Shown here piece after piece: positions 37,290 through 47,469 of a DNA stretch of 64,000 nucleotides. Location of the stretch: contig CM060314.1 in the NCBI GenBank assembly GCA_030674185.1, positions 28,405,115 to 28,469,114 on the forward strand, written 5' to 3'. The DNA comes from Monoplex corrugatus (taxonomy: Eukaryota > Mollusca > Gastropoda > Littorinimorpha > Ranellidae). The position numbers and the translations under genes are program-made. The notes beneath the pieces were generated by a model that saw only the letters and a program-made list of their open reading frames with translations, was not told where the DNA came from and ran no database searches. Numbering within the stretch: position 1 is the stretch's first letter; each line of letters begins with the position of its first letter.

Positions 37290-37880
37290 TATAAGCGGGC
37301 TCGTTGGTTCTTTCGATAAAGCCATAAGTTCAAGATCTGATATCTCGAGTTGAACATCAGCCTGCAACATTATTACTTTAGAACCTGGCCTGTTTGCTGT
37401 TCATCTTAATGTTTCTATCATTCTGATTAAAAAACAAAAACAAAAACAAAAAACAAAACAAAACAAACAAACACAACAACAACAACAAACACACAGGCTA
37501 GGCAAGGCCTCAGGACCAGGCCAGCTCGTGGGTTTGTGTGCAGGCTTTTAAGGCTTGTGTCATGATCATCATGAACATAGCAACTGCGACTTTAGTCCAT
37601 ACGGACTTCATTCCGAGCCCGGAGACGTCGTCTTGAGAAACTGAAACTGAAACTGAAATCTGATTATATCAGCTCGGTGTCTTATAGGTGTCATTCTGAT
37701 TATATCTGCTCATTGTCTAATACGTCCCTTCCCACTTCCCTATTTCAAGACCTTGCCAGTGCGCAGGTTTTTATCTATAGAATTGCTGGCATATTTGGGT
37801 GGAACGCATATGGAATTGCCCAAGTGCAATGAATGCTTCTTGAACAAACTCCAAAATCCACACTCCATTGCCGGTTAAGT
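37290..37880 (+). repeat. Dispersed repeat F, copy 4, with repeat G inside
   Basis: The head GGCTCGTTGGTTCTTTCG with a GATATCTCGAGTTGAAC box looks tRNA-like. The body is interrupted at CATTCTGATTA by an A/AAC tract and repeat G. F resumes with CATTCTGATTATATCTGCTC, TTTCAAGACCTTGCCAGTGC, GGGTGGAACGCATATGGAAT and CTTGAACAAACTCC. Confidence 0.65.
37495..37660 (+). repeat. Dispersed repeat G, copy 1
   Basis: CAGGCCAGCTCGTGGGTTTG, GCAGGCTTTTAAGGCTTGTG, ATTCCGAGCCCGGAGACGTC, then CTTGAGAAACTGAAACTGAAACTG. About 160 bp with a (GAAACT)n tail. Other copies at about 45035, 53500 and 62965. Confidence 0.75.
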
Positions 37881-37989
37881 AGTGATTGACATAAGGCCGT
37901 GGATGTTTTATTTTTTTATTATTCATTTTTTCCCCTTTCATTCAGACTGTTTTTTAAACATTCAGTTTAAACGATTTATACAGATATTA

Positions 37990-38400
37990 CAAAAAACAAC
38001 AACAAACAAACAAACAAACAAACAAAAGAAAAACCCAGCAAAGTGTAATTACAATCACATCGTACAAACAAACAAACAAACAAACAAACAAACAAAACAA
38101 AAAATAACAACGACAACAACAAAACAAACCCAGTACATGAAAAAATATCCACATGCTTAAAATACAACTATGTTCTCATCAACGTGATTCATGATTGGCG
38201 ATGAAAAATACACAACATGAAGAAAAAATAAAGTAAAGCAAAGCAAAGCGAAGCAAAGCAAAGCAATGCAAAGCAAAAAGCAAAACAAACAAAACAAAAC
38301 AAAGCAAAAGGAAACAAAACACGAAAAGAAAGGACCCGAAAACCCCCCCCCCCCCAACAAAACAAAACATAACAAACAAAACAAACAAAACAAACCTTCA
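37990..38400. repeat. (AAAC)n, (AAAGC)n and C-run low-complexity block
   Basis: CAAACAAACAAA tracts (38004-38020, 38067-38100), AAGCAAAGCAAAGC (38235-38280), a C-run of about 14 (38343) and further AAACA. Confidence 0.92.
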
Positions 38401-39394
38401 ATTTTTCAGCATACACGTTTAGATTGTTAAGAAGTCAGACTAGCTGTCATATTTCATATCACGTACATTGACAATGTGTGTAATATAAATTGAAAGAAAA
38501 AGGTATCAAATTTCAGTCATTGTTTATAGTAAATATGGCAGCCATTTCGTCTTAAAGGTGTTTAAGTTTCACCTCAGTTTTGCATTGTATTCTTCTATTT
38601 GATATTTTGTGGGAGGATTTATTTTATAAGAGGTAAAGTTTGGTAGAGTCTTTTCAAATTTTTATTCAAAAATGCATCTTTTTGCTTTCAAGAAAGATTA
38701 TAATAATAAGTATCAAATTCGTGTGCATACTTTCATCGATACCAACTAAGTTTTAGGTCAGTCCAACATACGCAAAAATGATATATTCTGATTTCAAGAA
38801 TTCTTGGATTCTTTCCCACAATGTATGTAAACAATTCCAAAACATAGATCAATTCTATACTTCGTTTCGAAACAAAAGTTACAGGAAAAGTTGTTTCTTG
38901 AGTTTTATTTCTTTCAATAGGATTTTAGTTCCCATAATTCTAAGCACAATACTTATCAACAACCATTTCAGTTCAACTTCTTGTATTTTATCAATTTTCA
39001 TAAATATTTTTTCTCCATGGAACCTCTATTCCCATTGTTTTGTGACCACTTAGAACAACAGAATTGTGGAAGTGTATCATCTGTCATTAATATTTCATAA
39101 TATAGTTATGTTTCTGTCGGTAGAGAATAAATTGCTTTTGAACATGTAGAACATCATGTGTATTTTCACATGACATGTTCAGCTTTGTTTTCTGTGCGTA
39201 TGCCTTAATAGGGTGCTTATCTGTTAAAGATGAGGATACGTACGTTCATTTCGTATATTCTTTTGAAATCACAATGTCAGAAAAGATCTGTCATCATTCG
39301 AATCGTGTGCAATACAATTGACCCCTTTCTGAATCCATTTACCGTACTTTATAAAGTTATCCCCAATAATGTTTTTTTTTTTCATTATACAGAT
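38401..39394. other. AT-rich sequence, nothing recognised
   Basis: No coding, RNA or repeat signal that I can support in about 1 kb. Confidence 0.5.
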
Positions 39395-39860
39395 GCCAGT
39401 CAACATCAGTCTTGCGTCAGTCAACATCAGTCTTACGCCAATCAACACTGGAACCCTGCATCTGTTCTGCGTCAATCAGCGACAGTGCTACGTTTGCCAA
39501 CGTCAGTGTTAAGTGAGCACGCTAGTCTTACGTCAGTGCTGTGTTTGCCAACATCATACCCTACTGTCAATCGACGTCATTCTTACGTCAGTCACCATTT
39601 TTCGTACATCAAGCACCTTCAGTCTTAACCCTTTGTCTCCATCACCTTATCTAGCAACTGCCAAAACATAATCCTTTGACTTCCTCACCCTTTCCACCAG
39701 CTTCCCACAGAAAGCTGGTGGAAAGGTGAGGGAGTCAAAGGGTTAAGTTTTTGCTTTGCTAGCATGGTTGACAGTGCAGGATGCTAATGGACAGGGTGCG
39801 GGAGTCGAAGGGTTAATTCAGCCAACGTCGTGTTACGTCAGTCCTACGTCCGCCAACGCC
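39395..39860. repeat. Degenerate GTCAGTCAACATCAGTCTTAC minisatellite, split by a family P element
   Basis: Irregular units such as CTTGCGTCAGTCAACATCAG, TTACGTCAGTGCT and TTTGCCAACATCA over 39395-39624, resuming at 39817 with CAGCCAACGTCGTGTTACGTCAGTCC. The interrupting segment is the TTAA element at 39625-39816. Confidence 0.7.
39625..39816. mobile_element. TTAA fold-back element (family P), reverse orientation
   Basis: TTAA at both outer ends. The short arm is on the left and the 70-bp arm on the right (inner TTAA at about 39743, outer at 39813), so orientation is opposite to the 33.9-kb copy. Inner palindrome around CAGCTTCCCACAGAAAGCTG. Cleanly inserted within a minisatellite. Confidence 0.82.
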
Positions 39861-39873
39861 AAGCCTTTCTCAG

Positions 39874-40057
39874 CGAAAATAAAAGCTTTATTTCCTACCA
39901 GGGGAAAAGAAAGCAGAGATACGATCGGCAGAACAAGCCAGGCAACCCGACTCCTAAAATAATATTGCATGGAACCGTTCCAGATGTAATGCCTGTTGAC
40001 AAGGCGGCGAATGTCAGATCGCTCTGGCAGCACATCTTGCCTTCAACTGGGAGTTCG
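39874..40057 (+). CDS. Candidate internal exon of an unidentified gene
   Basis: Open frame after a good acceptor (CCAAGCCTTTCTCAG) and ending at TTCG|GTGTTT, a weak donor. It reads ENKSFISYQGKRKQRYDRQN, then PGNPTPKIILHGTVPDVMPV and DKAANVRSLWQHILPSTG, a composition and motif density that look coding. Phase 0 at the donor matches the candidate terminal exon at 40696. I do not recognise the family. No upstream exon is identified; the preceding minisatellite and transposon leave it isolated. May be a retained domain, a pseudogene or chance. Confidence 0.35.
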
Positions 40058-40371
40058 GTGTTTTTCTGGCATTGGTTTGCTTCTGTTCTTTTTTCTTATA
40101 TTTTTATTTTATTCGTCATTCCTGCCAACAGTTTACGAATTTACCCCTTCTTTTCTCCCCCCTCCCCCCTCCCCCCCCCACAAAAAAAGAGAGGTGGTTG
40201 CATTCACCCCTCCCCTCGTCTTTGCACTCCCTAATTCTCTGCCGTTCCCCCCACCCTTTAAAGGAGGGATCAAACCAACAACCCCCCCCAAAAAAAAACA
40301 AAAAAAAAAAAAAAAAGAGGCTAAGCCAGGCTAACATCTGTTTTTATTCTGCAAATAAAAATAAAGATGAC

Positions 40372-40465
40372 AGTGATGATGATGATGATGATGATGACGA
40401 GGAGACGACGAGGACGACGATGATATAGTAACGCTGACAATCAATCATCATCATCATCATCATCA

Positions 40466-40513
<48 letters not shown>

Positions 40514-40612
40514 GTCGTCGTCATCGTCGTCGTCGTCGTCGCGTACCGTCACCGTCATCGTCGTCGTCGTCGTCTCGTCATTATCACCATCATCATCATC
40601 AAATCATCATCA
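40372..40612. repeat. (GAT)n / (CAT)n / (CGT)n triplet repeat block
   Basis: GATGATGAT (40372-40400) and then, after 40 bp, CATCATCAT running into CGTCGTCGT and back. The two halves are reverse complements and can fold. Confidence 0.95.
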
Positions 40613-40695
40613 GTATTATTATCGTTAGTATCGTTAGTATTACTGTTATCATTATCATTGTCTTCATCATCACTATAATCACTTGTACGTTTCAG

Positions 40696-40770
40696 TCAGA
40701 CACATACGACTACCTGCTAGTCGAGTTGAAGACAGCACGTGACGAAGTCAGTCTTCTAATTGAGAAGTGA
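40696..40770 (+). CDS. Candidate terminal exon paired with 39874-40057
   Basis: Acceptor ACTTGTACGTTTCAG, then SDTYDYLLVELKTARDEVSL, LIEK and TGA. 24 codons, acidic/leucine-rich, phase 0. The intervening 640 bp contain GAT/CAT/CGT triplet repeats. Too short to stand alone. Confidence 0.25.
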   Translation, partial: SDTYDYLLVELKTARDEVSLLIEK

Positions 40771-40859
40771 ATATGATAGTGTCAACAACTCCCATTAATG
40801 CACAGCTTGTACAGAAAGGGACATTGTACCTGCAGCATGCAGTCCTGCGTCACATGCTT

Positions 40860-40912
40860 AACAAACAAACAAACAAACAAACAAACAAACAAACAAACAA
40901 ACAAACAAACAA
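40860..40912. repeat. (AAAC)n array
   Basis: About 12 uninterrupted AAAC units. Confidence 0.97.
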
Positions 40913-41164
40913 TGAAAAACAAGTGGGATGTAGTCTTCCACAAACATTGTCATCTCAACAGACAGAATGGGCCTATTAGGGAAGCTATCTGATCTGACGT
41001 TTTCGTCCTGTCTCTGGTCAGTTTGAATCTTTGTTGTCTTTTGTCTACGTATGGCAAAGTCAGTCAGCCAAGATTTATGTCTCTCGTTTTCGATGACAGT
41101 TCTATTATGATCATGTCTTCGGGTTCATCCTAAGAACAGTCTAAGAGGCAGACACAAGAAAACA

Positions 41165-41228
41165 TTAACCATTTGATTCCCGCACCCGATCCACCAACTG
41201 CAAAAAGCTGCAGGAAGCTGGTGGATAT
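41165..41228. mobile_element. TTAA fold-back element (family P), deleted copy
   Basis: ATTAACCATTTGATTCCCGC...CCAACTGCAAAAAGCTGCAGGAAGCTGGTGGATA: left arm joined directly to the right side of the inner palindrome. Confidence 0.6.
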
Positions 41229-41734
41229 GAAACTTCCATACTGTTCCGTCCAGTGTGAGAAAAGGAATCAGGGAAGCAGGGAAGTTTCAGTATTTTTCTC
41301 CTGATTTTTGTATCTGGTGTTTGTTTGTTTTTGATCCTTACGCTTGACAAAGGCCAATTGGCCGAAAATTTTGCGCCTGTCGTGTCTGGTTGTGTTAATA
41401 CGCGTTTTAATTCTTTTTTCATGTTTTTTTTTCTGGTAACTAACACATGGTTAATTTAAATTAACTCTGTCATAAAATCATCATAACTGCATTGTCAGAG
41501 TTATCCCTAAATTCTGTTGCTCTTCACGCCCTGATCTCGTGCTGACCTCAAGTTCGGTTTCCTCTATAGTTTCCCCCCCCCCCCCCCCTGAGGCAAATTA
41601 GGACGGGGTCTCTGGTATCGGTGGTTTAGTGGGAGGGGGGGGGGGCTGTCGTTGAACGGCTGTGGCGATTGTCTCCTGACAAGGGGGTCTCTTAGACGGT
41701 ATAGCCCCACGACTGAGTGCTTACTGTATTTAGT

Positions 41735-41960
41735 ATTGAGCTTAGTGGGCAGTGTCCTTATTCACTTGGATCAGAACAGGCACTGTTGTAATTTAACTCA
41801 GGTGACCTGCAGCAGCGCAGATTTCTCTGGTGGTAGCCTCACGGGGCTTCATACCATCAGTTCCCTTTGAGTTACTGGTCCTGGAACTTCGACTGAATGA
41901 TCTTGGGGTTGATGGTGTGTTGAAGAGCCGGGATGGGCTGCATGAGATCGACGCTCATGT
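41735..41960 (+). repeat. Repeat E, copy 1
   Basis: CAGTGTCCTTATTCACTTGG, CAGCAGCGCAG, TGGTAGCCTCACGGGGCTTC, CATCAGTTCCC and TTGATGGTGTG. Matched in order by 43545-43720. Function unknown. Confidence 0.65.
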
Positions 41961-42061
41961 GGCGGTGCAAAGTTGAGGCAGAAAAATAAAACATGAAAAA
42001 ATAATGATATGTACAAGTATACCAGAATTTAATATAACCACTGGCCTACTCACTGCCCATC

Positions 42062-42255
42062 GTAACCCTTTGACTCCCTCACCCTATCCACCAACTGCAA
42101 AAACAGAACCCTTTGACTCCCTCACTCTATCCACCAGCTTCCCGCAGGAAGTTAGTGGAAAAGGTGAGGGAGTCAAAGGGTTCAGTTTTTGCTTTGCTAG
42201 CATTTATTGACAACGCAGGATGTTAGTTGATAGGGTGCGGGAGTCATTGTGTTAA
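42062..42255. mobile_element. TTAA fold-back element (family P) inside repeat F
   Basis: GTAACCCTTTGACTCCCTCA at the left, inner palindrome at CAGCTTCCCGCAGGAAGTTAG, long arm with TTTGCTTTGCTAGCA on the right, ending GTGTTAA. Flanking sequence is repeat F on both sides (GGCCTACTCACTGCCCATCG / TTCTTTGATCATTCTAGTAG). Left TTAA has decayed to GTAA. Confidence 0.75.
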
Positions 42256-42450
42256 ATTAATTCTTTGATCATTCTAGTAGTGCCAGCAATAGTGTTTCAC
42301 TGTCCCCCGTCCTTCATTTCAAAATCTTGACTGTGCACTGGGCTTTTTGCAGGCTCAAGAATATGTCATATGATCACTGGCAGATTTGGGTGGAGCGTAT
42401 ATGGATTGTCCGAGTGCGATGAATATCCGTCTTGGACACACTTTGAACAC
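42256..42450 (+). repeat. Dispersed repeat F, copy 5 (right part)
   Basis: AATAGTGTTTCACTGTCCCC, CACTGGCAGATTTGGGTGGA, GTCCGAGTGCGATGAATA. Its left part is at about 42025-42061. Confidence 0.7.
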
Positions 42451-42639
42451 CAAGTTACAGAATAAATGTCTAGAAGGGCAAACGTAGTTGAGCTTCTATG
42501 TAGGATAAGTATGTACTTCAAGGAGTTAAAACTTTTGTATACTTCACAGGACTGGTGATTTCAGTGTCAATACAGTTCCCTAGAAACTCTTATGGCCACA
42601 AGTTTGCCAACATCAACACAAGTCTGTCGGTCTATTCTG

Positions 42640-43440
42640 TCATGTGTACTGACACTGGATGGCAACATTTTATTTACAGATATCGGGTAGTGGGATTTTA
42701 TTGACAAAATATATACGACAGGGTTATGTTGATATAATTTTGGTGGTTGGATTTCACTGATAAAAACAGGTTGGCGGAATTTATTGCCCCCCAAAAATGA
42801 TGACAGTGTTTTATTGACACAATTCATGCCGTTGAATTTTCTTGATAAAATTCGTTCGGTGCAAATTTATCGACAAAATTCGGACATGGGATTTCACTGG
42901 CAAAATTCAGGAGGCGGAAGTTTATTGACAGGATTCAAATATCTTGATTTTATTGTCAAACTTCGGATGGCGTGACTTAATTGACACAATTTGGATGCGG
43001 AATTTTATTGACACAATTTGGATGGCGGAATTTTATTGACACAATTTGGATGGCGGAATTTTATTGACACAATTTGGATGGCGGAATTTTATTGACAAAA
43101 TTTGGGTGGAGAGATTTTATCAACAGAATGTGGGTGCCAGAACTTTACTGACAAAATTGGGTGATGGGACTTTATTGACAGAATTTGCATGAAGGGATTT
43201 TATCAACAGAATGTGGGTGCCAGAACTTTACTGACAGCATTGGGTGATGGGACTTTATTGACAGAATTTGCATGAAGGGATTTTATTGACAGAATTCGGG
43301 TAATGGGAACATATAGCGGCGGGATACATATATTTTCATTTTGATTTACGTCATTAAAATGCATTTGTCATTTTCATTTGTTGTGGCGGGATTCTATTAA
43401 TTAACACAATTCGGGTGGCAGGATGTGTGTTTACACGAAT
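42640..43440. repeat. 28-bp minisatellite with an 83-bp higher-order duplication
   Basis: Diverged units of the type GATGGCGGAATTTTATTGAC + ACAATTTG, exact for three units at about 43020-43105 (period 28). At 43113-43195 and 43196-43278 a three-unit block beginning GATTTTATCAACAGAATGTG is repeated almost exactly. Outer units grade into unrelated sequence on both sides. Confidence 0.9.
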
Positions 43441-43544
43441 TTGTCAATATATAAGTTTACACAGTTTCTCTAATGTGTGTATGTTTATAAAGCTTGCTCC
43501 CATGTGTTTTATACCATTTGGTCTGTAGGTATGTTCAGTTAGTA

Positions 43545-43720
43545 CTGATCTTAGGAAGCAGTGCTCTTATTCGGTTGGTTCAGAACAGGTGACCCAGCAG
43601 CAGCGCTGAATCTTCTCTGGGTGGTGGCCTCACGGCGGCTTAATATCACCAGTTCCCACAGACTTCCTGGTACTGGAACTTTGAATCATCTTGGGTTGAT
43701 AGTGCGGTGCTGTAAATGAC
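43545..43720 (+). repeat. Repeat E, copy 2
   Basis: CAGTGCTCTTATTCGGTTGG, CAGCAGCGCTGAATC, GTGGCCTCACGGCGGCTTAA, CACCAGTTCCC and TTGATAGTGCG in the same order as copy 1. Confidence 0.65.
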
Positions 43721-43739
43721 GAATGACCTTCATCTTGTA

Positions 43740-44050
43740 CCCATGGAGTTCAAAGTTTGTTCAAGAGGGTATAATCGCACTCGGCCGATTCCATATGCGC
43801 TCCACCAAAAATCTGCCAGTAATTATCTGGCAGACTTTCAGAGCATGCTCAAAACTCTAAGCACTGGGAAGGTCTTGAACTGAGGAGCGGAAGAGTAAGG
43901 GGCAGGTGAGCGAAGACTTTTGAAACAGTAAGCCGATTCCACCAGAATGATGGAAACGTTAAGACAGGCGGCAAACTTGCCAATGTTTAATGTTGCTTGC
44001 TGGGACTGAACTCAAGATATCAGATCCTGAGTCCACATATATATAAAAAA
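43740..44050 (-). repeat. Dispersed repeat F, copy 6
   Basis: Reverse copy: GAGTTCAAAGTTTGTTCAAG, ATTCCATATGCGCTCCACC, AAAATCTGCCAGTAATTATC, AGGTCTTGAACTGAGG and a GGGACTGAACTCAAGATATC head. Good evidence that the repeat has a B-box-like head. Confidence 0.75.
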
Positions 44051-44185
44051 CAACAACAACAAAAACAACAAAAAAACCCCATCCAGACCGCAGTGCCTAT
44101 ACATTTATTTATACTGGTAGCTGGCATGGCAGGGTCCACACAGTGAAGTCATACTATTTGGCAAGATATGACACACCTGTTGCTG

Positions 44186-44794
44186 CTCCCCCGTGGGGAT
44201 GCTGGGGACTCTTTCAGTATAAACAGTATTCCCACCTTCTGGAAATTCTGTGCTAGAAATTTCCCTCTTTTCTGTCACTCTCTTTGTTTCTGCCTTGTTC
44301 CATTGCTTTCTGTCATTTCTTCCTATCATTTTCTGCCTTGCTAGTCCATACACCTGTATGTGCTCGAAAAAGTCTTACGTACTTTTTCTTAGGACTGACA
44401 ACTGGGTATATGTATTAAGCGCATTTTTGGCTCTGGGAAGGTGAGATGTAAGAAGGCAATTTTTGGTAATTTATAACCCGTTTTAATACATCTTTTGGTG
44501 TCCTTGGGTGTGCTTAGATTTGTATTCAGGTGTGCTTTTTTTGATTCTCTGTGCGATGAATTGGACGGAGTGGTCGGCGCCGGGGGCGTGTCCTTGGATT
44601 GTGTGCTCGAATGTTATGATATGTGTACTTAATTTTCTTTTTCTTTTTTTTTTCCTGTTGAAGTTGTGTATGTTTTGAAATGGTTATAGCCCTGACATGG
44701 CTCTATGCAGTGGGCTCGGCTTTAAATAACAATGATAATAACAATAACAATAACAATAACAATAACAATAATAATAACAATAACAATAACAATA
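44186..44794 (+). mobile_element. SINE-like retroposon family B, copy 4 (full length)
   Basis: 609 bp starting CTCCCCCGTGGGGATGCTGG and ending GGCTCGGCTTTAAATAACAA with an (AATAAC)n tail. Exact 11-bp target-site duplication ACCTGTTGCTG at 44175-44185 and 44795-44805. The best-defined copy for building a family model. Confidence 0.88.
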
Positions 44795-45034
44795 ACCTGT
44801 TGCTGAGTGCGCAGGAGTGACTTCATATGATCCTGCCAAGTAGTACGACTTTCTTTCACCTGGAGTTCCGATTTCTTGTCGGATGCGTACATGCACGTTG
44901 TTTCGCCCACAATGTACAAATTGTATGTAACTGATACTCTATGACAGACGTGTACGTTGGGTGTTTTCATGTTTCCAATATCCACTGGATACTGATACAA
45001 ATTGCAAGAATTTTAACCTGCGTATTTCATGTTC

Positions 45035-45190
45035 TGTTTCAGTTTCAGTCTCTGAACAGGACGTCTCCGCGCTCGGAACGAATTCCATGTGCACAAACGT
45101 CACGGGTGTCATGTGAATGGTGATCATGGCACAAGCCTTAAGCCTGCACAAAAACACATGAGCTGGCCAAATCCTATACTGGTATTTTAT
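45035..45190 (-). repeat. Dispersed repeat G, copy 2
   Basis: GTTTCAGTTTCAGTCTCTGA, GGACGTCTCCGCGCTCGGAA, GATCATGGCACAAGCCTTAA, GAGCTGGCC: the reverse of copy 1. Confidence 0.75.
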
Positions 45191-45431
45191 CAGTCTATCA
45201 CTGGAATAATCTTGGTTACATGTAAATGACATGTGTATCTGTGTATCTTACCCTCAAAAAAGGAACATATATATAAAGTAAATTCATGAATAATTAAAGG
45301 TCTGAATCACAACACAACTTGCTATTCTGTATAAACTCGTCTCACATGACAGACCCCCCCCCCCCCCCAAGTCAATGCACAAATGCTCAGCTGTCTATCA
45401 ACTAGGTGAAGACATTATTTTCTTAATCATG

Positions 45432-45436
45432 GATAG

Positions 45437-45477
<41 letters not shown>

Positions 45478-45535
45478 AAAGACGTAAGTAGTAAGTAAGT
45501 AAGTAAGTAAGTAAGTAAGAAGTAAGTAAGTAAAC

Positions 45536-45586
<51 letters not shown>

Positions 45587-45595
45587 GGTGAGTAA
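45432..45595. repeat. (TAAG)n array
   Basis: GTAAGTAAGTAAG over about 160 bp with a few CGTAAG breaks; every unit contains a GTAAGT donor-like hexamer. Confidence 0.97.
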
Positions 45596-46017
45596 ATAAG
45601 TACAAAATGGAGTATGTAGATAAATAAACAGGTAAGAGATGAAAATAACAACAGTAATTACATGCATATACCCACATGACAGCAAACAGACACACACACA
45701 TACATTCATACATACATAGACACCCATATCGACACACATGATGGCCGACAGCAACAGATACAACAACAACAGCAACAGCAATAACAACAACACCAGCAAA
45801 GAGGAAACACCCATATATACATATCATGACAAACTTAACATATATTTCTGGATAACAATCAACAAACAACCCACAAACACACACACAGACGGTTTGGCAA
45901 ACTTGCTTGTACTCACAAAGGGGGATTTAGGCACTGACAGGTTTGCATACATATTAACCTGGGAGATAGGAATGGACAGATTTTCCTATTGACCATTCTT
46001 TACCTACCAGGCAGAAG

Positions 46018-46092
46018 ACACCCAGGCGCGATCGAACCCAGACCTTCCCATTGGAAATTCGACGTGTTAGCCAGTTGACCAGAGCCCATCTT
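46018..46092 (-). repeat. tRNA-like SINE head remnant
   Basis: Minus strand: TGGTCAACTGGCTAACACG (A-box-like) and GGTCTGGGTTCGATCGCG (B-box-like) about 40 bp apart. No matching SINE body seen. Confidence 0.35.
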
Positions 46093-46299
46093 TCATATGA
46101 CTAAGTCATGCAGTGTAGTAAGCCTTGATGAGTCACTTACTTGGACTTTCAGCATCCTATCTCTAAAATGATGGTGGTCTTAGAAATGGCGACGGTGAAA
46201 GTCCGGATGAGATTCCCGATGGTAAAGGACACAGCTATGCTTTAAGTAAGCAACCTAAAAAAGGAACTTTTCTGAGTTTTCGGCATGGCATTTTCATTC

Positions 46300-46720
46300 C
46301 ACTTCTTTCCCTCCATAATCTCCTCTACAGCCTCGACCAGGTCTCCACTTCCTCTCTCTTAAAACATTTCTTCACTCCAGTCTCGATGCCAGCTTGCTTC
46401 TTGTACACGGCGCGTGCCCGGGCGAGAAAGAGCGAGATTTGGGCGGCCATATTGTCAACAAAGTCTCCATTGTCGCCGCGACATGCTTCCGATGGCTCTG
46501 ATAATAATCGGCACGATGGGGAGAAGTGACTGGAAATTAAAAGTGTTTGGCTTTCCTCTCCGCTGACCGATTGTGGATGGCAGAGGGGGTGGACGCTGGC
46601 ACCATGGAGGAGGAAAATGAAAGGAAACGCAAAGCAGGCACGAGCGCACGCGCGTCCGCCTCGATTTCGATGGCTCTGAAAAGGTCAACCGTTGGTGACT
46701 GAGAATAGGAGAGGGGGTGG
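46300..46720. other. GC-richer segment of unknown nature
   Basis: Higher GC and CpG (CGCGTGCCCGGGCGAG, GCACGCGCGTCCGCC) than its surroundings, with open minus frames. No recognised domain or exon pair; possibly a decayed element. Confidence 0.3.
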
Positions 46721-47115
46721 GTGGGGGTGGCAGGGTGGGGAAGACAGCGTCTGTGTTTACATTTGTTTTGTGTTTTGTTTTGTTTGCTTTTCTTAACCCT
46801 CAAGTTTTCCTAGGCTGCGTGATTGCAGTTTGTTTTCTGTGTTGGATGCATGTATTGATAATCTGGTTTTCATTCGCATTTTCTTGCATGATTTCATTAA
46901 TGTACATCATTACAAAATATTCATTTGTCTTGCTGAACAATTTTCATCATATTTTGAAATAAGTTTAGCACGTCGTTACTGCCGACATTTATACACAGCC
47001 AGCCAGACAAAAAGGCGTTATTTTGAACCAGTCCTTAATTTCTTATAAAAGCCAAATAAAAGGAGATGCAATGTGTTGAACTGGTAAAATTAACACAGTT
47101 GCGTTAAGTCAGAGC

Positions 47116-47116
<1 letters not shown>

Positions 47117-47180
<64 letters not shown>
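47117..47180. repeat. (GA)n microsatellite
   Basis: Uninterrupted GA run of about 64 bp. Confidence 0.97.
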
Positions 47181-47185
<5 letters not shown>

Positions 47186-47469
47186 CATTTTCGAAGATAG
47201 AGACATAACCACATTGAATTGTTTATTTGTTTATCCAGCCATCGCCCATGGGTCTGTGTTAATATTATACAGCACTATATGGATGCAGTGTGTTATGCTT
47301 TAGCGTACTTACGAAATGTATCAGATGGTCTGTTTTGAAGGTTGTCATATTGTGATGGGACCCTCGATCAGATGGAAAAATATTCCAAAGTAAGCCACCA
47401 GAGTTTCCAGAGTAAGATACCAGAGTACCAAAGACTTGATTTAAACATGTCATTCCTACCTATTGGACC

